From assembly GCA_963799045.1 (NCBI GenBank), contig CAWCVN010000001.1, forward strand, positions 992,001 to 1,056,000: DNA of 64,000 bases, given 5' to 3'. Every line of letters begins with the position of its first letter. The first letter of the stretch is position 1. The DNA comes from DASRSS01 sp963799045. GTDB taxonomy: Bacteria; Actinomycetota; Actinomycetes; Mycobacteriales; Jatrophihabitantaceae. A model generated the notes under the pieces. The model did not search any database. It saw only the letters and a program-made list of their open reading frames with translations, and was not told the DNA's origin. Positions 46,620 to 55,594 of this stretch are shown piece by piece. Position numbers and translations under genes: made by a program.

Positions 46620-48793
46620 ATTCCGCAGTGAGCTTCGAACTCGACCGCCTGATATCGGGTGCGCACCACGATCCGCACGCCATGCTCGGCCGCCACCCGG
46701 ACGGCGATGGGAACACGATCGTGCGGACGCTGCGCCCCGAGGCGAGCGGGGTCGAGCTGGTGCGCGGACGCGACCGGCTGCCCATGCGGCGGGTGCACGA
46801 CGCCGGCATATTCGAGGCGGACGTCGCCGGCGAGGTCGGCGACTACCGGCTCGAGGTCAGCTACGGCACCGACAGCTACCTCGTCGACGACCCGTACCGG
46901 TGGATGCCGACGCTCGGCGAGATGGACCTGCACCTGATCGCCGAGGGCCGCCACGAGAACCTCTGGCGGGTCCTCGGCGCGCACACCCAGACCTACGACA
47001 CACCGGGAGGCCCGGTCGGTGGCACGTCGTTCGCCGTGTGGGCGCCGAACGCGCGGGGGGTGCGGGTCGCCGGCGACTTCGACCACTGGTCGGGGCGCGC
47101 CCTGCCGATGCGTTCGCTGGGCGGCTCCGGGGTCTGGGAGCTGTTCGTACCCGGAGTCGGCGACGGCGCCCGCTACAAGTTCCGCATCCTCGGTGCGGAC
47201 GGCCAATGGCGGGAGAAGGCCGACCCGATGGCCTTCGCCACCGAGGTTCCGCCGGCGACCGCCTCGGTCGTGCACACCCCGCGCTACGAGTGGGGGGACG
47301 CCTCCTGGTTGGACCAGCGCGCGGGCACCGCGTGGCACGCCGCCCCGATGTCCATCTACGAGGTGCACATCGGGTCGTGGCGCGTGGGCGCGTCCTACCG
47401 TGACCTGGCCGAACAGCTCGTCCAGCACGTGACCGAGTGCGGCTTCACGCACGTGGAGTTCCTGCCGGTGGCCGAGCACCCCTTCGGCGGTTCCTGGGGC
47501 TACCAGGTTTCGTCCTACTACGCGCCGAGTTCACGCTTCGGCGACCCGGACGACTTCCGCTTCCTGGTCGACACACTGCACCAGGCCGGCATCGGCGTAA
47601 TCGTCGACTGGGTGCCGGCACACTTCCCCAAGGACGCGTGGGCGCTGGCGCGCTTCGACGGCACACCGCTGTACGAGCACGGCGACCCGCGGCGCGGAGA
47701 GCAGCCGGACTGGGGCACGTACGTGTTCGACTTCGGCCGCCGCGAGGTGCGCAACTTCCTCGTCGCCAACGCGGTGTACTGGCTGGAGGAGTTCCACGTC
47801 GATGGGCTGCGCGTCGACGCGGTCGCGTCCATGCTCTACCTCGACTACTCGCGCAAGGACGGCGAGTGGGAGCCGAACAAGTACGGCGGTCGCGAGAACC
47901 TGGAGGCCGTCTCGTTCCTGCAGGAGATGAACGCAACCGTCTACCGCCGCGTGCCGGGCGCGGTCACGATCGCCGAGGAGTCGACGTCGTGGCCGGGCGT
48001 CACCCGCGCGACCCACCTCGGTGGTCTCGGCTTCGGCTTCAAGTGGGACATGGGCTGGATGCACGACACGCTCAGCTACATCGCGCATCAGCCGATTCAC
48101 CGGCAGTACCACCACAACGAGCTGACGTTCTCGATGGTGTACGCCTACACCGAGAACTTCGTGATGCCGCTGTCGCACGATGAGGTGGTACACGGCAAGA
48201 GCTCGTTGCTGAACAAGATCCCCGGGGACCGCTGGCAGCAGATGGCGACGCTGCGCACGCTCTACGCCTACATGTGGGCGCACCCAGGTAAGCAACTGCT
48301 GTTCATGGGCCAGGAGTTCGCCCAGGGCGCGGAGTGGTCCGAGGCGCGCTCACTGGACTGGTGGCTGCTGGACGCCCCCGACCATCGCGGCATGGCCCGC
48401 CTCATCGGCGATCTCAACGGCGTCTACCGCGAGACCGATGCGCTGTGGTCGCTGGACACCTCCCCGGACGGTTTCCAGTGGATCGATGCCAACGACGCGG
48501 GCGGAAACGTGTACTCGTTCCTGCGCTACGGGGACAGCCGCGACACACCGCTGGCCTGCATCGCGAACTTCTCCCCTGTTCCGCATGAGAACTACCGGCT
48601 CGGGCTGCCGAAGTCCGGGCGCTGGGAGGAGATCATCAACACCGATGCCGACCAGTACTTCGGCTCGGGAGTGGGCAACTTCGGCGGCGTCGACGCGGTC
48701 GACGAGCCGTGGCACGGCCTGCCGGCGTCGACGACGCTGCGGGTGCCGCCGCTCGGTGCCCTCTGGCTGCGCTACGTCCCTGCTATAGGTTGA
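46616..48793 (+). CDS. glgB: 1,4-alpha-glucan branching enzyme
   Basis: Introduces alpha-1,6 branches into glucan. The N1 module starts LISGAHHDPHAMLGRHP. The CBM48 module has TSFAVWAPNARGVRVAGDF. The GH13_9 barrel has GLRVDAVASMLYLDYSR (nucleophile Asp), VTIAEESTSWPGVT (Glu) and MPLSHDEVVHGKSSL. The GTG at 46616 overlaps the mak stop; it gives 725 residues, normal for actinobacterial GlgB. Upstream in-frame starts lie inside mak. Confidence 0.96.
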
Positions 48794-48827
48794 CGGCAGG
48801 CAACCCACGTCGACGAAAGGCACTGGC

Positions 48828-49091
48828 ATGGCCCTGTTCTCGATCCGCACCGCCGGCCTGATCGTCGCCGCGACCGGAGCGGCGCATCTGGTCAAGCCGG
48901 AGGCGTTCGAAGCGGTCACCAAGAGGGCCTTCCCCGAGGACACGCAGGCGTGGGTCAAGCGCAACGGGGCGAGCGAGATCGCCATCGGCGCCGCGCTGGC
49001 CGTCCCGAAGCTGCGCAAGCTCGGCCTGCTCGGCCTGCTCGGCTACGTCGGCTTCCTCGGCTCGCGCGCTAAGGCCAGCGGCGCCTTCTAG
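48828..49091 (+). CDS. Small hydrophobic protein, function unknown
   Basis: An 87-residue protein with two hydrophobic stretches (about 5-20 and 50-78) around a central AHLVKPEAFEAVTKRAFP segment. It resembles small actinobacterial membrane proteins of unknown function, distantly DoxX-like in layout. GAAAGG lies about 9 nt before the ATG. It follows glgB by 34 nt. Its TAG shares the palindromic CTAG at 49088-49091 with the convergent next gene. Confidence 0.7.
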   Translation: MALFSIRTAGLIVAATGAAHLVKPEAFEAVTKRAFPEDTQAWVKRNGASEIAIGAALAVPKLRKLGLLGLLGYVGFLGSRAKASGAF

Positions 49092-49270
49092 CGGTCAGCC
49101 ACGCGCGGTCGGGCGCGCCGCAACACCCACGCGAAGGCCGGCAGCCACGCCGGCCGCGGGGAGCCCGAACGCGTGCGCCGAACGCAGGCGCGGCGCCGGG
49201 CGTGGGTCGCCTCGCGCAGCAGCCGGTCGTGGCGCTCGGTGGCGAGGACGGCGGAGATCGTCGGGTGCAT
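49088..49270 (-). CDS. Small basic protein, function unknown
   Basis: A 60-residue frame starting MHPTISAVLATERHDRLLRE. Small actinobacterial proteins beginning MHP and carrying a DRLLREA-like helix followed by a run of Arg are common, which is the reason for the call. There is no strong SD, only GGGGAAA about 5 nt before the ATG. About 17 residues of the 60 are Arg. It could be spurious. Confidence 0.5.
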   Translation of the reverse strand: MHPTISAVLATERHDRLLREATHARRRACVRRTRSGSPRPAWLPAFAWVLRRARPRVADR

Positions 49271-49451
49271 CGGTTTCCCCAGATGTGTTCGCAGGACGGG
49301 TGTCGATGCGTTCACTGTCCGGCTAAGGCCGCGACGCCCACATCGGCAATTCACCGCACCCGCACCGGGCTCAGCTGCCTTAGGCGGCCCGGGAGCGGCG
49401 GGCGCCGGCCTAAGGTCGGAATGCCAGGACTCCGCGCCGCGTTCTCTGATA

Positions 49452-49467
49452 TGTTGACGTGACAACA
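49452..49467 (+). promoter_or_regulatory. Dyad in front of the pirin gene
   Basis: TGTTG-ACGTGA-CAACA is a perfect 5-bp inverted repeat with a 6-bp spacer, ending 15 nt before the pirin ATG and just before the SD GGAGG. The surrounding bases (GATATG...CAACG) are AT-rich for this genome. It may be an operator, for example of a MarR- or HxlR-type regulator. Confidence 0.4.
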
Positions 49468-49481
49468 ACGTGGAGGACATC

Positions 49482-50453
49482 ATGCCGGCCGTCACCGCAG
49501 ACACCATGACGCTGCCCCGCATCCCGGCAGCCGCGCTCGGCGACACCGAGCGCCCCATCAAGGCGGTCAGCACCGGCCCGCGCGGCTTCGAGGGCGAGGG
49601 TTTCCCGGTCGTGCGCGCCTTCGCCGGCGTCTCGATGGCCGACCTCGACCCGTTCGTGCACATGGACCAGATGGGCGAGGTGGACTACGCGCCGATGGAG
49701 CCCAAGGGCACCAACTGGCACCCGCACCGCGGCTTCGAGACCGTCACCTACATGATCGACGGCACCTTCGCGCACCAGGACAGCCACGGCGGCGGCGGCG
49801 TGATCAACAACGGCGCCACTCAGTGGATGACCGCCGGCGCCGGGATCTTGCACATCGAGACCCCTCCGGAGGAGCTGGTCGTCTCCGGCGGGCTGTTCCA
49901 CGGCCTGCAGCTGTGGGTGAACCTGCCCGCCAGGGACAAGTTCACCCCGCCGCGCTACCAGGCGATCGAGGGCGCAGACGCGACGCTGGTCGCCTCCGCC
50001 GACGGCGGCGCGCTCATCCGGATCATCGCCGGTGAGATCGACGGCCACGGCGGCCCGGGCTCGACGCACACCCCGATCACGGTGGCTCACGCGAGCGTCC
50101 AGCTCGGCGCGCAGCTGTCGCTGCCGTGGAACCCGAACTACAACGCGCTGGCGTACGTGCTCTCGGGCAACGGATTCGCCGGCAGCGAGGACCGTCCGGT
50201 CACGGGCGGGCAGCTCGTGGTCTTCGGCCCGGGCGATCGCTGGACGTTCCGCGCCGCCGACCAGCAGGACTCCAACAAGCCGGCGTTGGAGCTGTACCTG
50301 CTCGGCGGGCAGCCGATCCGCGAGCCGGTCGCGCACTACGGGCCGTTCGTGATGAACACCAAGCAGGAGCTGATGCAGGCGATCGAGGACTACCAGGCCG
50401 GGCGCCTGGGCGTAATCCCCGACGGCGCGCTCATGCCGCACACCGGAGTCTGA
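49482..50453 (+). CDS. Pirin family protein
   Basis: A bicupin of the pirin family; some members are quercetin dioxygenases, others redox-linked regulators. The metal ligands are in place: His-x-His in NWHPHRGFETVTY and His-x-Glu in GILHIETPPEE. GGLFHGLQLWVNLPARDK is the family signature and the C-terminal cupin ends near YGPFVMNTKQELMQAIEDY. The ATG at 49482 has GGAGG 5 nt upstream; an in-frame GTG 12 nt earlier overlaps that SD. The length is 323 from the ATG. Confidence 0.92.
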   Translation: MPAVTADTMTLPRIPAAALGDTERPIKAVSTGPRGFEGEGFPVVRAFAGVSMADLDPFVHMDQMGEVDYAPMEPKGTNWHPHRGFETVTYMIDGTFAHQDSHGGGGVINNGATQWMTAGAGILHIETPPEELVVSGGLFHGLQLWVNLPARDKFTPPRYQAIEGADATLVASADGGALIRIIAGEIDGHGGPGSTHTPITVAHASVQLGAQLSLPWNPNYNALAYVLSGNGFAGSEDRPVTGGQLVVFGPGDRWTFRAADQQDSNKPALELYLLGGQPIREPVAHYGPFVMNTKQELMQAIEDYQAGRLGVIPDGALMPHTGV

Positions 50454-50515
50454 CCGCACGGATACCGACTGAACCACCGCCCGCTTTGGTCCGGGGGGTC
50501 ATAATCGGGCGGTTC

Positions 50516-50549
50516 TTGACTCGGCCATACGCGGTATGCATACTGCGTA
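50516..50549 (+). promoter_or_regulatory. padR promoter with a 22-bp palindromic operator
   Basis: -35 TTGACT (50516-50521), 17-nt spacer, -10 CATACT (50539-50544). The palindrome TACGCGGTATGCATACTGCG + TA (50528-50549) is perfect except at one symmetric pair, and covers the -10 box. It ends 3 bp before the padR ATG. There is no SD, so the transcript is probably leaderless. This is what autorepression by the PadR protein would look like. Confidence 0.75.
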
Positions 50550-50552
50550 GCT

Positions 50553-51119
50553 ATGTCGGTGCGTTTCGGATTGCTGACCCTGCTCGAGCGCGAGCCCATG
50601 TACGGCTACCAGCTCCGTCAGGAGTTCGAGGCGAGCACGGGATCGACCTGGCCGCTGAACGTCGGCCAGGTGTACACGACCCTGGGCCGGCTCGAGCGGG
50701 ATGGCCTGGTCGAGGTCACCGACGCGGGTGACGAGAGCCAGCGGGTCTACTCGATCTCCGACACCGGTCGGGCCGAGGTACGCAACTGGTTCTCCACCCC
50801 GGTGCGGCACAGCTCTCCCCCGCGCGACGAGCTGGCGATCAAGCTCGCGCTCGCGGTCAGCACGCCGGGTGTCGACGTGCGCGCGGTCATCCAGACCCAG
50901 CGCACGGCGACGGTCCGGTCGCTGCAGGAGTACACCCGGGCGCGCGAGGCCGCCAGCGACGACCTGTCCTGGCTGCTGGTTGCTGACTCGCTGATCTTCG
51001 CCGCCGAGGCCGAGATTCGCTGGCTGGACCACTGCGAGTCGCGTGTCGCACGGCACCGACCCACCGGGAGCGCGGCGGCGACCCAGCCGGCCGGCGAGCC
51101 GCAGGGGGCCACGCGATGA
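50553..51119 (+). CDS. PadR family transcriptional regulator
   Basis: A winged-helix repressor. The PadR domain is clear: RFGLLTLLEREPMYGYQLRQ, WPLNVGQVYTTLGRLERDGL and SQRVYSISDTGRAEV (about 4-80). A C-terminal helical dimerisation part (Vir_C-like) spans about 90-165. It is 188 residues. It is encoded with an ABC exporter (ATGA overlap), the usual arrangement where PadR senses an exported compound such as a drug or peptide. The ligand is unknown. Confidence 0.94.
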   Translation: MSVRFGLLTLLEREPMYGYQLRQEFEASTGSTWPLNVGQVYTTLGRLERDGLVEVTDAGDESQRVYSISDTGRAEVRNWFSTPVRHSSPPRDELAIKLALAVSTPGVDVRAVIQTQRTATVRSLQEYTRAREAASDDLSWLLVADSLIFAAEAEIRWLDHCESRVARHRPTGSAAATQPAGEPQGATR

Positions 51120-51841
51120 CGGACGTGCTGGAGCTGCTCGGAGTCAGCCGCGAGCACGGTCACGGCCAGACCGCGGTCCGGGCCCTGGACGACGTCAGCC
51201 TCACCATCACGACCGGCGAGTTCGTCGCGATCATGGGCCCCTCGGGCTCGGGCAAGTCGACCCTGCTCAACCTGGCCGGCGGGCTGGACTCCCCGACCAC
51301 CGGCGACGTGATCGTCGAGGGAAAGCGGCTCGGCGGGCTGACCCGCTCCTCGCTCGCGCAGCTGCGGCGGCGCAGCATCGGCTACGTCTTCCAGAGCCTG
51401 AACCTCATCCCCTCGCTGACCGCCGTCGAGAACGTGATGCTGCCGCGCGAGCTGGACGGCGTGACCACCCGGCGTGCCCGCCGCGAGGCCCTGGCCGCGC
51501 TCGCCGAGGTCGGCATGGGCGAACTCGCCGAGCGGTTCCCGGACGACCTGTCCGGTGGGCAGCAGCAGCGGATCGCCATCGCCCGCGCCGTCGTCGGCGA
51601 CCGGCGGCTGATTCTCGCCGACGAACCCACCGGGGCCCTGGACTCGCAGACCGGCGAGGACGTCATGCGCCTGCTGCGCGGCCGCTGCGACGCGGGGGCG
51701 GCGGCGCTGCTGGTGACCCACGACGCCCGGCACGCCGGCTGGGCCGACCGGGTCGTCTTCCTGCGCGACGGCGCGACGGTCGACCAGACCCCGCCGATGG
51801 ACGGCCCCGAGTCGTTGCTCGCCCGTACCGATCGGGCATGA
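51116..51841 (+). CDS. ABC transporter ATP-binding protein (MacB/LolD type)
   Basis: The ATPase of a type VII (MacB-like) ABC system. Walker A is MGPSGSGKSTLLNLAGGL, the Q-loop is GYVFQSLNLIPSLTAVENV, the signature is DDLSGGQQQRIAIARA and Walker B is LILADEPTGALDSQT; the switch His is in LLVTHDARHA. It is 241 residues. It overlaps padR upstream and the permease gene downstream, both by ATGA. Confidence 0.96.
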   Translation: MTDVLELLGVSREHGHGQTAVRALDDVSLTITTGEFVAIMGPSGSGKSTLLNLAGGLDSPTTGDVIVEGKRLGGLTRSSLAQLRRRSIGYVFQSLNLIPSLTAVENVMLPRELDGVTTRRARREALAALAEVGMGELAERFPDDLSGGQQQRIAIARAVVGDRRLILADEPTGALDSQTGEDVMRLLRGRCDAGAAALLVTHDARHAGWADRVVFLRDGATVDQTPPMDGPESLLARTDRA

Positions 51842-54534
51842 ACTACACCAGATGGCGCGTCGCGCTACGCATCGCGCGGCGCGACGCCTGGCGGCACAAG
51901 GGTCGCAGCCTGCTGGTGGTCGCCCTGGTCGGCCTACCGATCCTCGCGCTCGGCGCCGCCGACATCGCCTACCGCACCTGGCAGCTCGACCCGGGCGAGC
52001 GGCTGACCCGGGGCATCGGCGCCGCCGACGCCGGCGTGCAATGGGTGGGCGGCCACGTCCAGCAGGCGCCGAGCGGCTTCCTCAACTACGACTGGACCTC
52101 GACCGGCTCCGACCCAACGGCCACCACGCCACCAACCTCCCGGCTGCGCGCGCAGCTGCCAGCGGGCAGCCGGATCATCGAACGGCGCGACGACCTCGCC
52201 GGGACGCGCGTGCGCACACCGAGCGGTGTCGAGTACGCCGACCTGACCGGCCTCGACTACATCGACCCGATCGCCGCCGGCCTGGTGCGCCCGGTACGCG
52301 GGAACGCGCCGAACGCGGGCGGCGAGGCGGCCGTCACGACCACGCTCGCGAAGGCGCTGCACGTCGACGTCGGCGGCACCATCACGCTGCTGGACACCGG
52401 CCGCACGCTGCACGTCACTGCCGTCGTCGCCGACCCCGGCTACCGCAGGGCGGAGACGGTCTACGTCCCGCCTGCCGACATGCCGACCGCGCAGTCTCCC
52501 CTCGCCGGACCCAACCTGCCGGCCGCCCCTGGCGCGCTCACCTGGCTGGTTTCCTCACCGACCCCGATCAGCTGGCAGCAGGTGCGCCGGTTGAACCAGC
52601 TCGGCTACGTCGTCGTCTCGCGGCAGGTATACCTGCACCCGCCGCCGAGTTCGCAGGTCTCTTGGCGGCACAACGGCGGGGTCAGCGGCGCCACGCTCTC
52701 GCTCGTGACGCTCGTCGCCGGCATGGCGCTGTTCGAAGTCGTCCTGCTCGCCGGGCCGGCCTTTGCCGTGTCCGCACGCCGCCAGCGCCGGCAGCTGGCG
52801 CTGGTGGCGAGCGCCGGCGGCAGGCCGGCGGACCTGCGCAACGTGGTGCTGGCCGGCGGCCTCGTGCTCGGCCTTACGGCCGGCGCCGCCGGCGCGGCAC
52901 TCGGGATCGTCGCGGCCGCCGCCGGTGTCCCGACGCTCGGCACCCTGGTCGACCAGGTTCCCGGGCACCTCGATATCCGGCCCGCGGAGCTCACCGGGCT
53001 GGCGGCCGTGGCGGTGTTCACCGCGCTCGCCGCCGCGCTGTTCCCGGCCCGCTCGGCCGCACGGACCGACGTGGTCGCGGCACTGGCCGGCCGGCGCGGC
53101 ACCGTGCGCACTCGCAAGCGCACGCTCGCCGCGGGTCTCGTCCTGGGCGCGCTCGGCACGGTGGTGGCGATCGGCGGCGCGACGACCTCGGCGCACGGCG
53201 CAACCGTCATCCTCGCCGGGGTCGCGCTGATCGAGCTGGGGCTGATCACCTGTACGCCCGGCCTGATCGGCTTGGTGGGCCGAACCGGCCGGCACCTGCC
53301 GCTCGCTCCCCGCATCGCGCTGCGGGACGCGGGCCGCAACCGCTCGGCGGCGACGCCGGCGGTGGCCGCGGTCATGGCCTCGGTCATCGGCGCGATCGCG
53401 GCCAGCCTCATCGTCGCCAGCAGCGAGGACCAGAGCCGGCGCGAGTACCGGCCGACCCTGCCGATGAACGCCGCGTGGGTGGGGTTGGACAGCACCGCAC
53501 CCCGAGCGGAGGCCGGTGCCTCCCGAGCGGCGCTGCGCTCCACCCTGCCCGTCGCGCAGATGGCTACCGTGCGGGGGCCTGCCAACTCCTGCCCGCTCGC
53601 CGACGGGCAGTGTCCGAGCAGCGAGATCAACTTCGCGCACACGCAGTGGATGATGCGGCACCCGTCGCACTTTCAAGGTAGCTACCTGCCCAGCACGGTC
53701 ATCGACGACGGCACAGACCTCAGCACGCTGTTCGGGGTGCCGGAACCGGCAGCGGCCGCGGCGCTGCGTGCCGGCAAGGTGGTCGTGGTCGACGAGGCAG
53801 CGGTCAGCGCGGCCGGCACCGTCACGCTGGACGGCATCCACACCGTGCCCGGCTCCGCCGGGGCCGCCGCCAAGGTCACTTCGCACCGCGTCACCGTCGG
53901 CGCCGTCGCGGTCTCGGCGGGCTACCCGGCCACCCAGCTGATCGTGCCGCCCTCGGTCGCGGCCCGTCTCGGCGTCGTGCCGACCGCCCTCGGCGTGTTC
54001 GCGCGGGACCGCCGCCGCCCGACCGGGGCGGAACAACGGCGCGCGCGTGGCAAGCTGGCCGCGATCGACCCGAGCAGCTATCTCTACGTCGAGACCGGCT
54101 ACCACGACGACCGCGCCTGGATGAAGTACGCCCTGGTCGGCGTCGCGGCAGTCATCGCGGTCGGGGCCGCCGTGATCGCCACCGCACTCGCCGACGTGGA
54201 CGGCCGCACCGACCTGGTCACGCTCGGCGCTGTCGGCGCCGACCCGCGTACCCGCCGCGTGCTGTCGCTGTCCCGTGCTGCGGTGATCGCCGGCATCGGC
54301 GCGGCGCTCGGCACCGCGGCCGGGTTCGTTCCGGCCATCGCCTGGGTGCGCGCGAGCCGCGTGCCGGCCGTCGGCACGGCCGAGTATCCGGGGGCGGTCC
54401 TCGGTGCGCAATTGCACCTCGTCGTCCCGTGGAGCGCGCTCGCCGCGGCGCTGATCGGCATCCCGTTGCTGGCCGCGGTGGTGGCCGGCGCCTTCAGCCG
54501 GTCGCGGCTGCCGTCCGAGCGACCGGCGGATTGA
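51838..54534 (+). CDS. FtsX-like ABC permease
   Basis: A large permease of 898 residues with a first helix at about 18-38, a periplasmic-type domain (about 50-260), three helices (about 280-400), further helices (about 420-530), a second external domain (about 535-745) and three final helices. This is the duplicated MacB/FtsX layout. The ATG at 51838 overlaps the ATPase stop. Type VII systems transmit force to envelope partners or export peptides; the substrate here is not known. A hairpin follows the gene. Confidence 0.92.
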   Translation: MNYTRWRVALRIARRDAWRHKGRSLLVVALVGLPILALGAADIAYRTWQLDPGERLTRGIGAADAGVQWVGGHVQQAPSGFLNYDWTSTGSDPTATTPPTSRLRAQLPAGSRIIERRDDLAGTRVRTPSGVEYADLTGLDYIDPIAAGLVRPVRGNAPNAGGEAAVTTTLAKALHVDVGGTITLLDTGRTLHVTAVVADPGYRRAETVYVPPADMPTAQSPLAGPNLPAAPGALTWLVSSPTPISWQQVRRLNQLGYVVVSRQVYLHPPPSSQVSWRHNGGVSGATLSLVTLVAGMALFEVVLLAGPAFAVSARRQRRQLALVASAGGRPADLRNVVLAGGLVLGLTAGAAGAALGIVAAAAGVPTLGTLVDQVPGHLDIRPAELTGLAAVAVFTALAAALFPARSAARTDVVAALAGRRGTVRTRKRTLAAGLVLGALGTVVAIGGATTSAHGATVILAGVALIELGLITCTPGLIGLVGRTGRHLPLAPRIALRDAGRNRSAATPAVAAVMASVIGAIAASLIVASSEDQSRREYRPTLPMNAAWVGLDSTAPRAEAGASRAALRSTLPVAQMATVRGPANSCPLADGQCPSSEINFAHTQWMMRHPSHFQGSYLPSTVIDDGTDLSTLFGVPEPAAAAALRAGKVVVVDEAAVSAAGTVTLDGIHTVPGSAGAAAKVTSHRVTVGAVAVSAGYPATQLIVPPSVAARLGVVPTALGVFARDRRRPTGAEQRRARGKLAAIDPSSYLYVETGYHDDRAWMKYALVGVAAVIAVGAAVIATALADVDGRTDLVTLGAVGADPRTRRVLSLSRAAVIAGIGAALGTAAGFVPAIAWVRASRVPAVGTAEYPGAVLGAQLHLVVPWSALAAALIGIPLLAAVVAGAFSRSRLPSERPAD

Positions 54535-54539
54535 TCATT

Positions 54540-54575
54540 CCCGCATTCAGCGGGTCAGGGCGCCGTGAATGCGGG
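54540..54575. terminator. Hairpin terminator between convergent genes
   Basis: CCCGCATTCA (54540-54549) pairs perfectly with TGAATGCGGG (54566-54575), loop 16 nt. It starts 6 nt after the permease stop and ends 15 nt from the stop of the convergent gene. There is no U tract. A bidirectional terminator is the likely role. Confidence 0.65.
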
Positions 54576-54589
54576 GTTCATCGGGTTGG

Positions 54590-55594
54590 TCAGTCGCGGA
54601 ACTCGAGCAGCAGTGCCGCCACCGCCACCCGCACGACCTGGTGCCAGCGCAGCAGCACGAATCGCTGCTGGTCGAAGGCGTGGAACTTGCGCAGGTACAG
54701 GTACAGCCGCTCGACGCGGATGAGCGGGTCGAGCAGCCGTACCGCGTGATAGGCCAGCCGCTGCAGCACCGACAAGTTCTTGCGGTTGACGAACAGGTCC
54801 GGGAACGGCGCGAACGCCAGTGAGATCCGCTCGACGCCGTGATCGCCGCCCCAGTCGACGATCTCGGCGATCAGCCGCTCGTCCAGCCCGTTCGGCGCGC
54901 CCTTCGCCCGGATCGGCAGATCCAGCGACAGGTCCTTCTGGCCGGCCCAGAGATAGCGATGCGCGCCCGCGATCCGGTCGTCCTTGTTCCGGGCGACGGC
55001 GATGACCGCGTCCGGCTCGGTGCCGTCGAACAACCGCCCCAGGATCATCGAGAAGCCACGGCTGTCGTTGCGCTGGGTCGCGGTCATCATCGCGCGAAGC
55101 TCGCGCGCGTGCTCGTCCGGCAACTCGCCCTCGCGGAACACCTCGACCGTGACGCCCGAGTTGTAGGAGCGCTTGATCGCCTGCCGCAGATTGCGGTAGC
55201 GGCGACCCGAGACGCTGAAATCCTCGCGGCGGAGCACGACGTCGCGGCCGACCGGAATCGCGCGCAACCCGTACCGTGCCCAGCTGTTCCGCGAGCGCTC
55301 CCCGGCACCGAGCACCGCGACCCGCAGCTTGCGCCGCCGCATCTCGATCACGAATTCGTCGATCGCGGCCGGCCACGAGGCCGGGTCCCCCACCGGATCA
55401 CCGCTGGCAACCGCGACACCGATCCGGGTCCGGAACCCGACCGCTGCGGCGCGGTCGGGTGAGAACACGTACGCCTTCTCCGGCCGTAACGCGAACGGAG
55501 CGAGGGGATCACCCTCGCTCAGCGAAACCAGGTGCCGCACCTGGCGTCTGTCGCCCTCCTCAGCAGGCGGCACCCTCCGCAGTGCACGACCCAT
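54590..55594 (-). CDS. DUF2156 / lysyl-phosphatidylglycerol synthase C-terminal domain protein
   Basis: A 334-residue soluble protein resembling the catalytic half of MprF/LPG synthase (tandem GNAT folds). The motifs are SEGDPLAPFALRPEKAYVFS, IGVAVASGDPVGDPASWP, ISLAFAPFPDLFVN and LYLYLRKFHA. No membrane helices or flippase domain are present. Full MprF transfers an aminoacyl group from tRNA to phosphatidylglycerol; whether this one does is not known. The ATG at 55594 overlaps the stop of the thioredoxin-like gene (TGATG). Confidence 0.88.
   Translation of the reverse strand: MGRALRRVPPAEEGDRRQVRHLVSLSEGDPLAPFALRPEKAYVFSPDRAAAVGFRTRIGVAVASGDPVGDPASWPAAIDEFVIEMRRRKLRVAVLGAGERSRNSWARYGLRAIPVGRDVVLRREDFSVSGRRYRNLRQAIKRSYNSGVTVEVFREGELPDEHARELRAMMTATQRNDSRGFSMILGRLFDGTEPDAVIAVARNKDDRIAGAHRYLWAGQKDLSLDLPIRAKGAPNGLDERLIAEIVDWGGDHGVERISLAFAPFPDLFVNRKNLSVLQRLAYHAVRLLDPLIRVERLYLYLRKFHAFDQQRFVLLRWHQVVRVAVAALLLEFRD

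Noticed and set aside
49088..49663. 191-residue version of the small Arg-rich minus-strand gene
   Set aside because: The upstream part is antisense to the pirin gene and its promoter; only the last 60 codons are plausible.
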